Notes: generated from the letters alone by a model not told the origin. DNA of 64,000 nucleotides from Candidula unifasciata (GCA_905116865.2 CAJHNH020004713.1:1-64000); one strand, 5' to 3'. Shown: positions 24,201 through 39,200, numbered from the stretch's first letter. Made by a program: numbers and translations.

Positions 24201-27200
24201 GCTCTAACAGACTGATCAGCAGCAGAAATTATTGCAGACAATGTTATGCCAGTTTGCTTTACAGTTTCTGACTGACAATCTGAAGATTGACTTGCCTTGA
24301 CAACATCAGTGTTTAGACTTCCATTAGACTTGGTCAACTGGGAACTGTCAGAAAGAGGTGCACTGTGCCAGTTTGATTCACTGCCATCTTCATCCTTAAA
24401 ATCTGCTTCTTCAACTTTCTCCTCTAGACCAGCAACAGAGTTATTAACAATTATATTAATTATCTCAGCACATAAGACAGACAACTCTGCCTCAAAAGGT
24501 CCTTTTTCACCACTATGAGTTTTGATCACTTCTGTTTCACTAATTTCAATACCACTATCAGCTATTACCACATCAGTATCACTAATTTCAATACCACTGT
24601 CCGCCTTCTCTACCTTTGTCCCATCAGTATACATCTCTGTGCCAGCTATTTCCTGAGATATCAAACCTTTTCTTAATGTACCCCCCTCAACAGCACACTT
24701 ACAAACATCACACGTGCAGTCTGGCAACAAGGTACAGGAGTTTTCATCAACATCCATCTTCTCATCTTCCTTAAGGTCAATGTTCATACAGACACCACCA
24801 TCCTCCAACATTTCTACCTCTTCTGCCAACTGTCTGCAACTGTTAGATACTGTGTACACATCTGCTTTATCAATCATCTGCTGCTGTCTTATTTCTGTTC
24901 CAGGCTGGCAAAAATCCATAGATGCATTCTGTGGACTATTATTTTCAGGTCCTAAACAACCCTTGATGCTCTTATCTCCACCACCTAAGCACTCAACTCC
25001 TACATTATCAACAGATGTAGCTGAGCTTCTACAGCTCAAGTCCACAGCATTGTCAATTTTGCTGGTGTCATTACCACAGATGCGCATGCTGAGCTCTGGA
25101 TTTCGTTCCTCAGTATTACAAGAAACCTCTGAGTTAGGGCCTCACCACTGTCAGTCCTAACTGATGAGCCACCCTGGCGTGTCTCAGTGTTGCTTTTACT
25201 CATCTCAGTGTGGTTCTGGGTGTTAGAATCCCCCCGACTTGCCACCGTATTGCCTGCAGTAGTTTGAGGAATGCTCTCCCTGGTCTCAGAGTGGTTCTGA
25301 TGTGCCCCAGCTGATGAACCATCACAACTTGTGCTGTCTGCTGTGGCATCAGCTTCTCTACAGTTGCTAACCATCTTGACTGTTGCATCAACATCTGTCG
25401 CAGAAACTGCATCCTTTCCATCAGTGTCAGTTGTTTTGTCACAGTCATCTGCCACAATGGCTGCAAAACCACCCCTCTCAGTTAACATGGCTTCCGATAC
25501 AGACGCTGCATCGCTGACTGCTGTAATAGGGCTGTATGTGACAGCTGCTGAATCACATACAGTCTCATCTTTTGTAACTTTAATATGTGCCACAGAAACC
25601 GCATCACTGACTGCTGTCACTTCATTATTTGTCACTACTGCTGCATCACCAACAGTCTCCACTGTTGTAACTTCAATATATGCCACAGAAACCGCATCGC
25701 TGACTGCTGTAACTTCATTATTTGTCACTGGCGCTGCATCACCAACAGTCTCCACTGTTGTAACTTCAATATGTGCCACAGAAACCGCATCGCTGACTGC
25801 TGTAACTTCATTATTCGCCACTGGCGTTACATCACCAACAGTCTCCACTGTTGTAACTTCAATATGTGCCACAGAAACCGCATCGCTGACTGCTGTAACT
25901 TCATTATTCGTCACTGGCGCTGCACCACCAACTGTCTTCACAGCTGTAACTATATCGGTCACAGATGTTGCATCGCTGACTGTAAGAACTTCTGTCACAG
26001 CTGTTGCATTATCATCTGTTGCAGCTATTTCTTCATTTTCTGACATGCATGTTGCATCACTACTGACTGAATGATATGCTGTTATTTCATTGCCTATTTC
26101 AGCCGATGTCAAACCATTGTCCATTTCAACCAACTCAACATCACATGGCCTAGTTTTAGCATCACCAACAAATTTCTCTGGTGATACTTCATTACCACAT
26201 GTCACAAATGTAGCATCGTCATAATTTCTCTCAGCTATTACATCCCCCTCATTCTTTTCAGCTGTCATATTGCTGTCAACTGCTTCAAAGCTCAAATCGG
26301 CACATATCGCCTCAGGTTGATCACCTAATCTCCTCTGCTCATCACTTGCATCACTGCCACCTTCATCTCTTTTGCCATCAAAACTTGTTTCACCTGGGAT
26401 TCTCATCTCAACTTCCCTGCAACTACCTGTTCTACCTGTTCTACTTATGCCTATTTGAACAATGCCACTGTCAGTCTCCGTTTGTTTATCCCCAGTTAAC
26501 ATTTCAACACAACCATCTACTGCTCGCTCCTGTACATCAGCACTTCTTTCAGCCAAGTCTGCGTCATGGTCTAGTTTCTGAGACAGTACCTCGTTTGACT
26601 TTTCATAATTCTCCCTCCCCACAAACCGTTGCTTTCCATCAACAATCATTTCCTCTACAATCAAGTTAGATTCCTGCAGCTGTTTGTCACATTTTGGCAC
26701 AGGTGAAACGGAAACTGGTGGCTGGTTTGTATCCAAGTCGGAAGAATCCATGGTCTTTGAAGTGACCGCTGTCTTCAATTCAACCGTGTCACAGCTGGAA
26801 GATGTTCCACTGGCAGACGTGATATGTCCTTGAGCTGATACAGTGGTTACTGTTACCGGCTGCTGATCAGTTTCCTGTGCAGCTGGTAGATCAGAGGGTG
26901 CAACAGCTGCTTCTGATGATTGATCTCCAGCAGCCTGTTCACTTTGTACTGACACAGCTCTCTCTAGCGATGGATTACTGGACACTGGAATGATAGGGAC
27001 ATTCGTATGATGTTCAGGAAACTCTTGACCAACATAGTTCTGACCACTCTCTGTAGTAAAGGATGTTCTTTCAGTGATACCTTCTATAAGATTTCCACCG
27101 TATGACTGCTCACTGAGATGCTCTTCAGCATTACTGCTGTCTGCAACAGAATCACCTCTGGGAGATTGACTGCTGAAACCTGAACTGGACTGCTCATTGC

Positions 27201-30200
27201 TTGCAATTTCCACATTATTAGAGTTACATGTTAACTTTATTTCAAACTTTGTATTACTTGCTGACAGACCGCTGCACTTTACTTCCACATTAGTGTTATC
27301 TATTGATTGTTCACCCCTGTTAGCTTCCAGATTAGTATTATAGGTTGACTGTTTAAAACCATCAACTTCAACCTTTGTATCACTGTTAATATCCACAACA
27401 GTGTCAACCATTAAATGCTGACTGGTGGTAATTTCTTCATTGCTGATTTCTGTTTCCAAAGTGACTGACTCTGGAATAAAATCCACATCCATAGGTGTTT
27501 CTTCTACTGTCTTCAGCTCAAAAGTAGGAGCTGTCTGTTTTGGCAATACTGCATTATGTGACCCATTACTATGTAAAGTATCCTCATCTGTACACCGGCC
27601 AGGTTGGTCTTCCTCATTAATGTCTGAATGTGTTTGCTCTCCTCTCCCTGTCACACAAACAGCATCCTCACTTGTGGCATCCACTTCCATTTCTTCATGG
27701 AGAGAATTCTGCTGCACAAGTTCACCAACCCCAACATTCAGATGCTCCATCTCAACGTCTACATTTGACAGAGAATTAGCAGTCAGTCCAGGACCCAAAT
27801 GAAGTGAGGAGACAGCAGCCTGCTCTGTTACCTGTTCGGATGCACTATATAATTTCACATTATTCAGATCTGAACCTGGCACTTCCGATGGAATGACAGG
27901 TTTGAGTGAGGCTGGATCAGGTCTTGTTTCTAGATCACCAGAATTGCTAGAGTCGACTTCAGAATGTGTGGTAACAGAACTTATCATGGGGCTACTTTCT
28001 GCAAGAGAATCGGCATCAGTACTTGAAGCACAGACTTCTGTGGCAACATCTTCGGCTGTCACCGATAAGTCACTACTTTGTACTGCAATCATATCCAGTT
28101 TTGTTTCAGTTCTTGGTGCGATTTCAGACACAAAGTCTGTTGTAACTGTACCTGCGTCTATTTCAGCTGTTGGTGCTACTTGAGATACAAAGTCTGTTAT
28201 AACTGTACCTGCTTCTATTTCAGCTGTTGGTGCTACTTGAGATACAAAGTCTGTCGTAATTGTACCTAGTTCTATCTCTGTTGTTGGTGGTGCTCCTGGA
28301 GACACAAAGCCTGTCATAAATGTACCTGACTCTATCTCTGTTGTTGGTGCTACTTGAGATACAAAGTCTGTTATAACTGTACCTGGCTCTATTTCAGCTG
28401 TTGATGCTACTTGAGATATAAAGACTTCTGTAATTGTATCTGGTTCTATCTCTGCTGGTGCTACAACAGAAGCAAAGTCCTGCAATATGGTTGAACCATC
28501 TTCTTCCTCCATGGATGCGTGATCACTCTTATGAGCTTCTTCCTGACTATTAACACCAATGACTATATCAGTCATTCCTGGTGGGGCCCTCCAGTCTCCC
28601 TCATTCAAGTTAACTGACCCTTCTCTTTGTGTATCTCTTATGCACTGGTCATTCAATTCAACTGGCTCTTCTCTATCTACATCTGATATGTAACCCTCAT
28701 TCCAGTTAACTGACACTTCTCTCTCTACATCTTTTGTGCATCCCTCTTTCAAGTTAACTGACATTTCTCTTTCTGCATCTCTCACGTCTGTGAGTTCCAA
28801 GTCAATGATTCTTTCATCCTCATCTGCTTCTTCTTGTGTGCTTCCAGTAGAAACCAGACAAGCAGAAGAACTTCCAATGCTGCTTACTAGCTTCATTCCC
28901 TCCTTGCTTACTTTCTTATCATCATGTTCATCCTTCAACACTTCTTTATCCTGACTACAACTATCTTCAACGGCATGTTCTGGTTCTGTACACACAGCTG
29001 TTTGACTTTGTAAATTCTGAGGATTTTCACGCTCAGATATCTGCCCTTCCAAATGGTGCAAGTCATTTGCACTTTGTTCTGTTTCTTTCTCCTGGTTGCC
29101 TTTAGGCACACTTTTTTCTTCTATGCTTCCTGATATCAGTTCAGATGTACTTTCTTCTTTGCATTCCAACTTGATCTCTAATTTTGCTGTCCTCCTCAGC
29201 AGATTCTAACATCTCTTCATCATTATAAATAACACAACTTTTATTCTGCCTTCTCTGTGGTGTAGACTTTCTTCTTGAGCTTCCCCTCTTGACATTTCGA
29301 CCCGCTTCTGGAGTTTCAGATGGCTTACTTTTAGACGACTGGAGAGCAGATTGAACTCCAGATCCTTGGAGACTCTGGCTATCCAACTCCGGCTGACTGT
29401 TGCCCCCAGTAGCACCAATGATTTGTGTGTCACTACTTTTCTTGCTACTTTTCTGTTTAGATGAAGCCATGTCCTCACTTCTTTTAGCTGAAATGTCCAC
29501 CTCTGATCCCTCTAACAAATCAGATTTGACTGATGCATCCTTAGCTTTCTGACTTGCAGTTCTGCTCCGTCGAGTACTCAACTGATTATGAAAACCATCA
29601 ACTGTGAGCCGTTTCAGTTCTGACTGGGGTAAGTTTGGGTCGAGTATCACCTCTGTTTCGACATCCTCTTTCATTCGCCGCCGAGATCTTCGTGTAGGTA
29701 CAGGTGATGATTCTTGAGTTTGCTTCTGGCTTGAGGAATTGTTCAACTTTGACTGCTCTCTGAAATTAGATACATCCCGTTTCAAAATGCTAAACAACTA
29801 CTGTTAAAAATTAATATAGGGTCTACTTAACTTAGGATTCAGTTTTATTCAAACAGGTCTAATTCAAACTGGCGGTAAGATGAATTTATATTTGTCAACA
29901 CTATTTTAATTCAAACGAGTTACAAACAATATACACAAAACACACATACTGGGAGGCCTGCGGTTCAAAACAGTCTGGTCCAACAGCCTTTGACGTCCAG
30001 AACCTGCTACACTATGGGCATCAGTTCCAGGAACATTTGGACCATACTAGTGTGGTCATCTTTTTTATTTACTATTTTTATTCATCTTTTTGCGTGTGTG
30101 GTCCCAAGTGTAGATGGTCTAAGCAACTTAGGTCATAAGTCAAGGAGAAGGTGCAATACAAAACCAATTTCCCACAAAAAGCTGTGTCTTACTACAACTA

Positions 30201-33200
30201 CCTCGGACGAGCTGTGGTAGCACAATGGCTGCTACACTCTTGCCTGGAGCCTGAAAGCCTTAGGTTCGATTCCAACACAGGGCTTTTATAATTAATCAAG
30301 AGCTCCCTGGTCAATTCAGCCTAAAACTAGCACCAGGCATGGCTTTCTTCATAAGGAGTGACCAGGGGATATGGCCTATTTATTTTAAAAATATGTTAAT
30401 TTTCCGTGTTTGTTAAATATAGACTGGGAAACTAATTTTCAAACAATGTTGCCTTTGACTCAAAGCGTGTTTTTTTTGGGTCCAAATTAGCCTCCCCCGA
30501 CACTTCACTAGATCAAAAACTAGTTGTTGATGACAGAAACTGTAAACTAAGACGGCTTACGGTCAAGTTTGGTTTGGGTCGACACGGATGCCAAGGTTAA
30601 TTAAAAATCGTCCCTTCGGAGAGGGAGAGATGACTAGTGCGGGTTTTTATTTCCGCTATTTGTAAGTATAGTGTACTTCTTTTCAATCACGGAATATTAC
30701 TGTGGGTTCCACCACTGGTTAGGTAATGGAGCTTTTATGTCGGGGGCACATGTAAACTAAACAGTACGTGGTAATAATATGCGGCGCCAACTCCTCTGGC
30801 TACAACGACCTGTACAGACAGTAGTGACCGTTTTGTGTTGTTGTTGTGACGGTGGTGGTGGTAGTGGTAGCAGTAGCAGTAGTACTGATGGATGATGTGG
30901 TAGCTGTTACACCGGCCACATTTACTTCTCAGTACAGATTAATGCCACCCATTTTAGTCTGGGTGGACACGGATGCCAAGCTCAATTTAACAACACCATT
31001 TGACTTTCCCATACTTCTTAGAGGATGATTTGATTGTCACGAGGGGGAAGAGTTGATACCAGACACAGTTAACTGAGAGAGCTAAAACATTTTTTTAAAG
31101 TTCTCATTTCTTAACTATTTTTTATTTTAACAATGTCGCCACGTGATAATTGTTTAATAATTCTGAGAGGGAGATATGATTGGGGAAGAGGGGGTGTGGG
31201 CGGGGGGTTATGACAGACATTGTTAGTTCAGAGAGCTTATAACTTTATTTTACAGTTCTCATTTCTTACATATTTATATTTTAATACCGCTTCCTCGGCT
31301 ATTCTCATTATTTTTGTTTGGTGCCAGTTTGTTGGTCAGCTAGAGGTATAGCAGTCAGCTTTACATTTACCTGTTTAAGCACAACAGATAGCCTCGATAA
31401 ACACATAATCTTGTTTTCTCTCTCTAACAGTGCACTTTATTCAACCACTAATATCGACATTCACTAATATGTTGCGTTTTCTAGAGTCGGCATATCAGAC
31501 TTATCTCTGTAGCTGTGCAATGACTGATATTAACCATATTAGACAGGTGCGCTTTCTATTTCCTTTCTTTTCCAGTTTACTATTCTGCGCCAAAGCAACA
31601 CGTGGCCGGGTACAGCTAGTGCTCAATAAGCAGGGAAGGGGCAAGATAGACATACAATCGGACTGTTACCGATAGAATTGGACTTGGAACTGTGTGCCGA
31701 ATGCCCCTAGTGCTATGATGTCTGTTCCTAACTCATAGTCGTAGTTAAAAGAATGTCTTCAAAGTTTGCTTAACAGTAATTCCAGATACATTTAATTTTC
31801 AGAAGCTGACATCCTCCCTGTGCGAGTTCCGGGGGAAAACTGAAAAGACCTAGCGCCTTTCTAATAAACATGACGTAAAAAGTCGATTAATTTGGTGTGT
31901 GCTTTGAAGTTTGAGTGCACCAGATCTGTAAAACAAATCTGCACACAAAACTCAAGTTCTGGAACGAGACTTGTCCAGAGGTGCACAAACAACCAGAGCT
32001 TTCTGCCAAAGTTTACAGTTGGTGAATACACAGAAGAAGAATTTGACATCCAATAATCAGACAAAAGATAAAAGAAAACACATTGCCACTAAATAAACAT
32101 AGAAAACTACAACAGAGAATTTAAAAAAACCTACTCAAGTGTTTCAAATTCTGTCTTTGGTTCCTTTCCCTGGCTTCTGGACCTTGATCTTTCACTTGCT
32201 CCTTTTCTTTGGCTTCTGCTGCCTGATCTTGACCTTTCAACTGTTTCTCTGCCTTGACTTCTGCCTGACCTTGGTCTTTCGCTCACTTCACTGCATGTCT
32301 TTGAGCTCTCACTCACATCCTGGTCTTGAGCTCTACCGCCTGACCTAGATCTCTCCCCTGCTTCTTCTTTGTCTTGACTTCTGCTGCTTGACCTCGACCT
32401 TTCACCTGCTTCTTTGTCACGACTTTTACTCCTGCCACTTGACCTCAAGGTTTCATTTGTTTCTTTTTCTTGACTCCGGCTGCTTGATCTAGATCCTTCT
32501 TCTGCTTCTTCTTGACCTAGACTTTTGCTTTCAGCTGCCTTTTTCTTTTGGCTTCGGCTTCTTGACCTCGACTTTCCACCCGTATAATAGGATCTTCTCT
32601 TCCGACTTTTGCAGACAGTTTCAATAAATTTACTGGAAAAGAATAAACACATCACGCATTAATAATACTTATATTTTTTTTTAAACTGGCATAAATGTCA
32701 TTGTTGCAAAAAATATATAAAATAAAAACTTAGCTTAAAAAAAATAATGAATTAATTAAATTAGCCAAGAGCTAACACCACACAAGTGCTCTGTCCTTGT
32801 CTTCAGTAGCCAAAAGAGAGTAGCTATGTTGGCAGTGGCAACCTGACTGAAAAACCAGACCAAAGACAGAGAGAGGTTCTTAAACTTGGGAGTCAGCTAC
32901 TAGAAGTAGCACTGCAGAGTAGGATAATTTTGGAAAGATTTAGCTCACTTAATAAACATAAAAACAGATAGCTATTCTAGTACAACCACAACCAGTTCTT
33001 TGGTATATCTACATTTCTGGGGCCACTTAAACTTTTATTTACTGCTGGAGAACCCAAGATGTGCAGAAGCATGATTGCCCATGCCAGTCAGCAGTACACT
33101 TGATGATGATGATGCAGTTGCAAATTTTGGGAGGCAAAAAATAAACTAACTGTAATCTATCATACATGTCATAGGAGGCATTTGAGGAAGGTTAACGTGA

Positions 33201-36200
33201 GACTGGCTCTCTCATTCCTTGAAAATGATTATTCGCAAAATAAAAAAAATGATGAACAGTTTGTAAAGGGTCTGGTGTGTGTTGACAGATGGCCACTGGT
33301 AATGAAAGGCAGACACAAAATGCCACCATCAGTTGTTTCAGTTGGTGTCTGGCCGAGATTTGTGACAGTCAACATTTCAATGCCGAGTACTGGTTAGCTA
33401 GTCAGCCACAGTTCCAACAGGTCACCCCACAACTGCTCCATTCTTGTGCCAGTCTGGGCAGTAAGCTACTGTATGATATAGCACATGTAGGGCCGAGATT
33501 TGTGACAGTCAACATTTCAATGCCGAGTACTGGTTAGCTAGTCAACCACAGTTCCAATATTGTGTGGCAACAGGTCACCCCACAACTGCTCCATTCTTGT
33601 GCCAGTCTGGGCAGTGAGCTACTGTATGATATAGCACATGCAGTGAAGATTCTATGGGATCAAATGGACAGTGCAATAGAACAGATAGGGAATCCATACA
33701 CTGAAAGACGAATTAGTCTTTCAGTGTTTGGATTCCCTATCTGTTCTTTTGCACTGTCCTCCTCTACGCAACCCTGTGGAATTAGGGTTGCAGAAAGGAG
33801 GAACCCACAGGGGCATAGAAATAAAGGAAGACACACAAAAAACATGGAGAAGGGAGCTAGAGAGTGAGATTAAAAAAATATGGGGAGGACATGGGGAGAG
33901 CTGCATGCGATAGCGAAGGATAGAACGACTTGGCGTGAGCTGGTTAAGGGTCTATGCTCCACTGGGGGTCAGAAAGGCAGAAGAGATGAGTAGACGTTCT
34001 GGAAGATATTAAACACTGAAGGGGAAACAAAGGCGGACTTTTAATCAGGTTACAAGTGATACTATTAGCATGTCAACTTTTCTCTGGTTACTGAAGAAAG
34101 GGAACCAAGCACATGTGGGAATTTCCCCAGTGCAGTCATGTCAGTTTTCTTCTTCTTCCGAGTGAGCCTAGTGTCTAGTGAAACTCCTGCCCCTCCCCCT
34201 CTCCCAGAGTGGGTAGATCTATAGTGGTTGATTTTCTAAAAAAAAATTATATTATTTGTTGTGTGGATGAGAGAAAATATGCTGTTCCAATGAGCTTTGT
34301 TTGTTTTAGTTTTAGACTGAGCCTCTGTGCATGTGACAGAAGACGGTAGCATTGTCTCTGTTATCATTTAATGTTGGATGGCTTAACCAAACCTGTCATC
34401 CCAAACTGTGCCAATGACTTCAGGTGGAGAAGTACACAGGGGAGGAGACTAACATTATTTATGCTAGAACAAGGAAATGTAATCTGAAAATAGTTATGAT
34501 AGGGACCGTCCCGGTGCCCACCAGAGAGCTGTAGTGCCCATTTTGAGAAACACTGATCTGAACTTATCTAATTAAATATTATCAGTAGCTAACAATGACA
34601 GTCATCAAGAGCAGCTAACACTGCCAATCATCAAGCAGCAGTTAACAGTGCAATTATCATGCAGCTGTTAACACTGTCAATCATCAAGCAGCAGTTAACA
34701 GTGCAATTATCATGCAGCTGTTAACACTGTCAATCATCAAGCAGCAGTTAACAGTGCAATTATCATGCAGCTGTTAACACTGTCAATCATCAAGCAGCAG
34801 TTAACAGTGCAATTATCATGCAGCTGTTAACACTGTCAATCATCAAGCAGCAGTTAACAGTGCAATTATCATGCAGCTGTTAACACTGTCAATCATCAAG
34901 CAGCTGTTAACACTGTCAATCATCAAGCAGCAGCTAACACTGTCAATCATCAAGCAGAAACTAACAGTGTCAATCATCAAGCAGCTGTTAACACTGTCAA
35001 TCATCAAGCAGCAGCTAACAGTGTCAATCATCAAGCAGCAGCTAACAGTGTCAATCATCAAGCAGCAGCTAACAGTGTCAATCATCAAGCAGCAGCTAAC
35101 AGTGTCAATCATCAAGAAGCAGCTAACAGTGTCAATCATCAAGCAGCTGTTAACACTGTCAATATCACAGCAAATTAACTGTCAATTATCAAGCAACTGT
35201 TAACACTGTCAATCAACAGCAGCAGTCAATCAAATACAAGCAGCATTAACTAACAGCAGCAATTAACAGTCAATCATCAAGCCAGCAGTTAACAGTGCAA
35301 TTATCATGCAGCTGTTAACACTGTCAATCATCAAGCAGCTGTTAACACTGTCAATCATCAAGCAACAGCTAACACTGTCAATCATCAAGCAGCTGTTAAC
35401 AAGCAGCAGTTAACAGTAACATGCAGCTGTCAATCATCAAGCAGCTGTTAACACTGTCAATCATCAAGCAACAGCTAACACTGTCAATCATCAAGCAGCT
35501 GTTAACACTGTCAATCATCAAGCAGCAGCTAACACTGTCAATCATCAAGCAGAAACTAACAGTGTCAATCATCAAGCAGCTGTTAACACTGTCAATCATC
35601 AAGCAGCAGCTAACACTGTCAATCATCAAGCAGCAGCTAACAGTGTCAATCATCAAGCAGAAACTAACAGTGTCAATCATCAAGCAGCTGTTAACACTGT
35701 CAATCATCAAGCAGCAGCTAACACTGTCAATCATCAAGCAGAAACTAACAGTGTCAATCATCAAGCAGCTGTTAACACTGTCAATCATCAAGCAGCAAAT
35801 TAACTGTCAATTATCAAGCAACTGTTAACACTGTCAATCAACAAGCAGCAGTTAACTGTCAAATACCAAGCAGCTGTTGACTGTCAATCATCAAGCAGCA
35901 ATTAACAGTGTCAATCATCAAGCCAGCAGTTAACAGTGCAATTATCAAGTAGCTGTTAACACTGCCAATCAACAAACAGCAATTAACTGTCAATCATCAA
36001 GCAACAGCTAACAGTGACAATCATCAAGCAACAGCTAACAGTGTCGGTCATCGAGCAGTTGAAACAAAGGTGAAAAAACAAGGCCATCAATCAACCACAC
36101 ATTTAAAATATTAACAGAGAAAGAGTTGGCTAAAATATATCAACCACAGCAAACATTATACAAACACTGAGGGTTAGAAGCTGGACTCAGATTTCGAGGT

Positions 36201-39200
36201 GAGTGAATATCTTCAGTTTATTTTTTAACAGCGTCTTATGGCTTTCAGAGAGTAGTGCCAGAGCTCTCAGTGACTCCATCTTTGTCCAAGTCTTGTTTCC
36301 ATCTTCAAGCTATGTATGCTCTGACTGCCGCTATCAGTGAATTTATTCTCACTAGGTGAACCATAAACAGTAAAATAATATAGCAAAACCTCATTTACAC
36401 AAATTCCAAGGGATTGAAAATCAAGAGCTTGTGTTATGGCCATTGAGTTAACCGTATGTGTCGATTCTTCCCCACCAAATATACGGTTGACACATTCCGT
36501 TTCTGGGGACAGCTTTTATCGAGTTTGCTCTCTAGATAGTTGCAGTCCCCTGCTGACAAGATTCTGTCTTCCCGAGTGGACCGCCGCGATCAAAACATTG
36601 CGAAGGCAGAGTGGTTGAGGCTGCTAAAACTATCGGTCATTATCCCGCCCCGACACAGCACAACCACAATACACGCTGCTCCTACGAAAAACACATAGCA
36701 TCCTGCTTTGGAAATGTGCACAAAGTAGCAGTTCATGATTACAAAACAGAATAATCCGAGAGAATTGACAGCCAGCGAAAAAAAACACAGCTGCTATCTG
36801 CCACTTTAAAAATGGAAGTCGAGCTTGTGTTAGAAACAAAATTCATGCTAATGGAGGGCTAGTATATATAATAATAAAAGTACATCTTTGCTGGGACTAA
36901 AATTCTGTCAATGTTAACTGAGTGTTTGTCTTAAGGGAGCTCGTGTTAATGAGGTTTTACTGTAGCATTATCATCAACATCATCTCAGCGTAAAACTGTC
37001 ATAACTCACGTCTCTGGAACAATCTCTGTTTCCTCCTTCTCAGCTTGTCTGGCTGAACTTTTCTTAGGGGTGGATTTCTTTTTTGATTTGGGTGACTTTT
37101 TCTTTTTCAACTCTTCTTCATAGTCTACATCATCGTCGTCATCGTCTACCTCACCGTTTTCACTCTCATACAATGCCTGACTGAAAATGAGGGGGAAAGA
37201 CAGGAAAACCTTACATTTAAATACAATTCAGAAATGACAATAAAGAACAAAAAAGTAATACACCAAACAGAACAAACACAGAAAAATGGCTCCAATTATG
37301 GCATAGCCGTGGATCCCACCTCATCATTCCTATTGTAGAGTATTGATCTAAGAACTGATATCAAAGCAATCAAGACTTCCCCAAAAGCACTCTGTCTTCA
37401 TCTTCGGAAGCCTACACAGAGTTCCAATTCCGATGGTGCCAGGAGCAGTTTGATTATATGTCCATCTTGCCTTTTTTCTGAGTGCAGTCTCAACTAGATC
37501 CCCTGGTCATTCCCAGTGTTACCATTCCTACTGTATCTTGTGATGGATCCGACCTCTTCTCGTTCCTACTGTAACTTATGATGGATCCCACCTCTTTTAT
37601 GGTGTATCCCACCTCATCTCATTTATACTGTATCTTATGATGAATCCCACCTCATCTCATTTATACTGTATCTTATGATGAATCCCAACTCATCTCAATC
37701 CTACTGAATCTTATGGTGAATCCCACCTCATCTCATTTATACTGTATCTTATGATGAATCCCACCTCATCTCATTTATACTGTATCTTATGATGAATCTC
37801 ACCTCATCTCAATCCTACTAAATCTTATAGTGAATCCCACCTCATCTCATTTATACTGTATCTTATGATGAATCCCACCTCATCTCAATCCTACTTATCT
37901 TATGATAAATCCCACCTCATCTCGTTTATACTGTATCTTATGATGAATCCCACCTCATCTCAATCCTACTGAATCTTATGATGAATCCCACCTCATCTCA
38001 ATCCTACTGAATCTTATGATGAATCCCACCTCATCTCGTTCCTTCTGTAACCTGGTCAATTTTTCTCATTTTTAAATCATGTAACTATCAATTACATTGT
38101 CATAGAAAAAGAAATCCAACGGTACGTCATTAAAGCCTCTATGTCAATTTTAAGCCGTGATATTATTTTTAAGCTAAATTAGAAAAATAATTCTTCTTCT
38201 TCTTCTTCACGTTCACCAGCTGTACACTCTGGTGGAAAGTTCTGGTTGTTCGTCCATTTCTGAACTGCAGTCCTGCTCCAGAACCTGAGTGTTGCATGTG
38301 CATCAGTTTTACAGATCTGATTCACTTGAATGCAGACTGTTGGTTCCTTGCCTCTCAGGCAGATGCACTCCGACTTCAAAGGAAGCTCCCCAATTAGTCG
38401 ACTCTTACGACATGCTTTTGGGTAGGTGGAGGGTCTATTCTTGTTTTCCCCACGATGGGGCCCCGGAACCCACACGGCGAGAAACATAATTAAAACATAG
38501 AGGAAAATACTTTTTCGGCACTTTCAGAAAATGTGTTTTAACTGTAACTTTTTTGTTTGTATCAGGACTTATACTTGTGCAACCACCTATCAATAATGGA
38601 ATAAATAACTTCCAGACTTAAAAAAAATATTTATGACACATTTTAATATGAATTAACATCATCAGGGATGCATAATTTATACAAATTTAAACCGACTGGG
38701 TTCATCACAATTCTCATGTCATTTACCGCCACCGGTATTGAACCAGCAGGTCAACCAGTTCAAATACCTTGGGAGTTGTAACAGACTAAAACTAAGGCAT
38801 TAAGGCAGAGTTGGCTGCCCGAAAAGCAGCTGCTGAGAGATTCTTTCAGGTCATAAACTGAAGAAGAAGAAGAAGAAGAAGAAGAATAAATAGAAGGAGG
38901 AGGAGGAGAGGAAGAAGTGGATGACGAAGCTACAGGAAGAGGGAAAAGAAGTAGAAGAATTCTATACTTTCCTGAAAATTAATTTGTTTGTGTATATACC
39001 ATGGTGCAATACTTACTTCCTGTGCTGATCAGTCGATCTTTTAAATCTATTCCCCATAAAACACTTTTATTGTGCATTCTCAACGTCAAATATTTCTTTT
39101 CCCTCTAAATATCAAACATACTGTGCAAGAATAACCTACACACACACACGGGTGAAACAATACTCACGCAAGTTCTTTTTGTTCATCATCGACATCTTCG

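Noticed and set aside
25331..26074. 247-codon plus-strand ORF rich in Ser, Thr and Val
   Set aside because: Antisense of peptide repeat 2; the periodicity is that of the coding repeat on the minus strand.
30213..30300. tRNA gene
   Set aside because: A and B boxes are present but acceptor and anticodon stems do not pair convincingly and the body continues as a SINE.
34843..35828. Repeat ORFs on both strands with nine-residue periodicity
   Set aside because: Produced by a 27-bp minisatellite without stops; no start context, exon signals or conserved domain.
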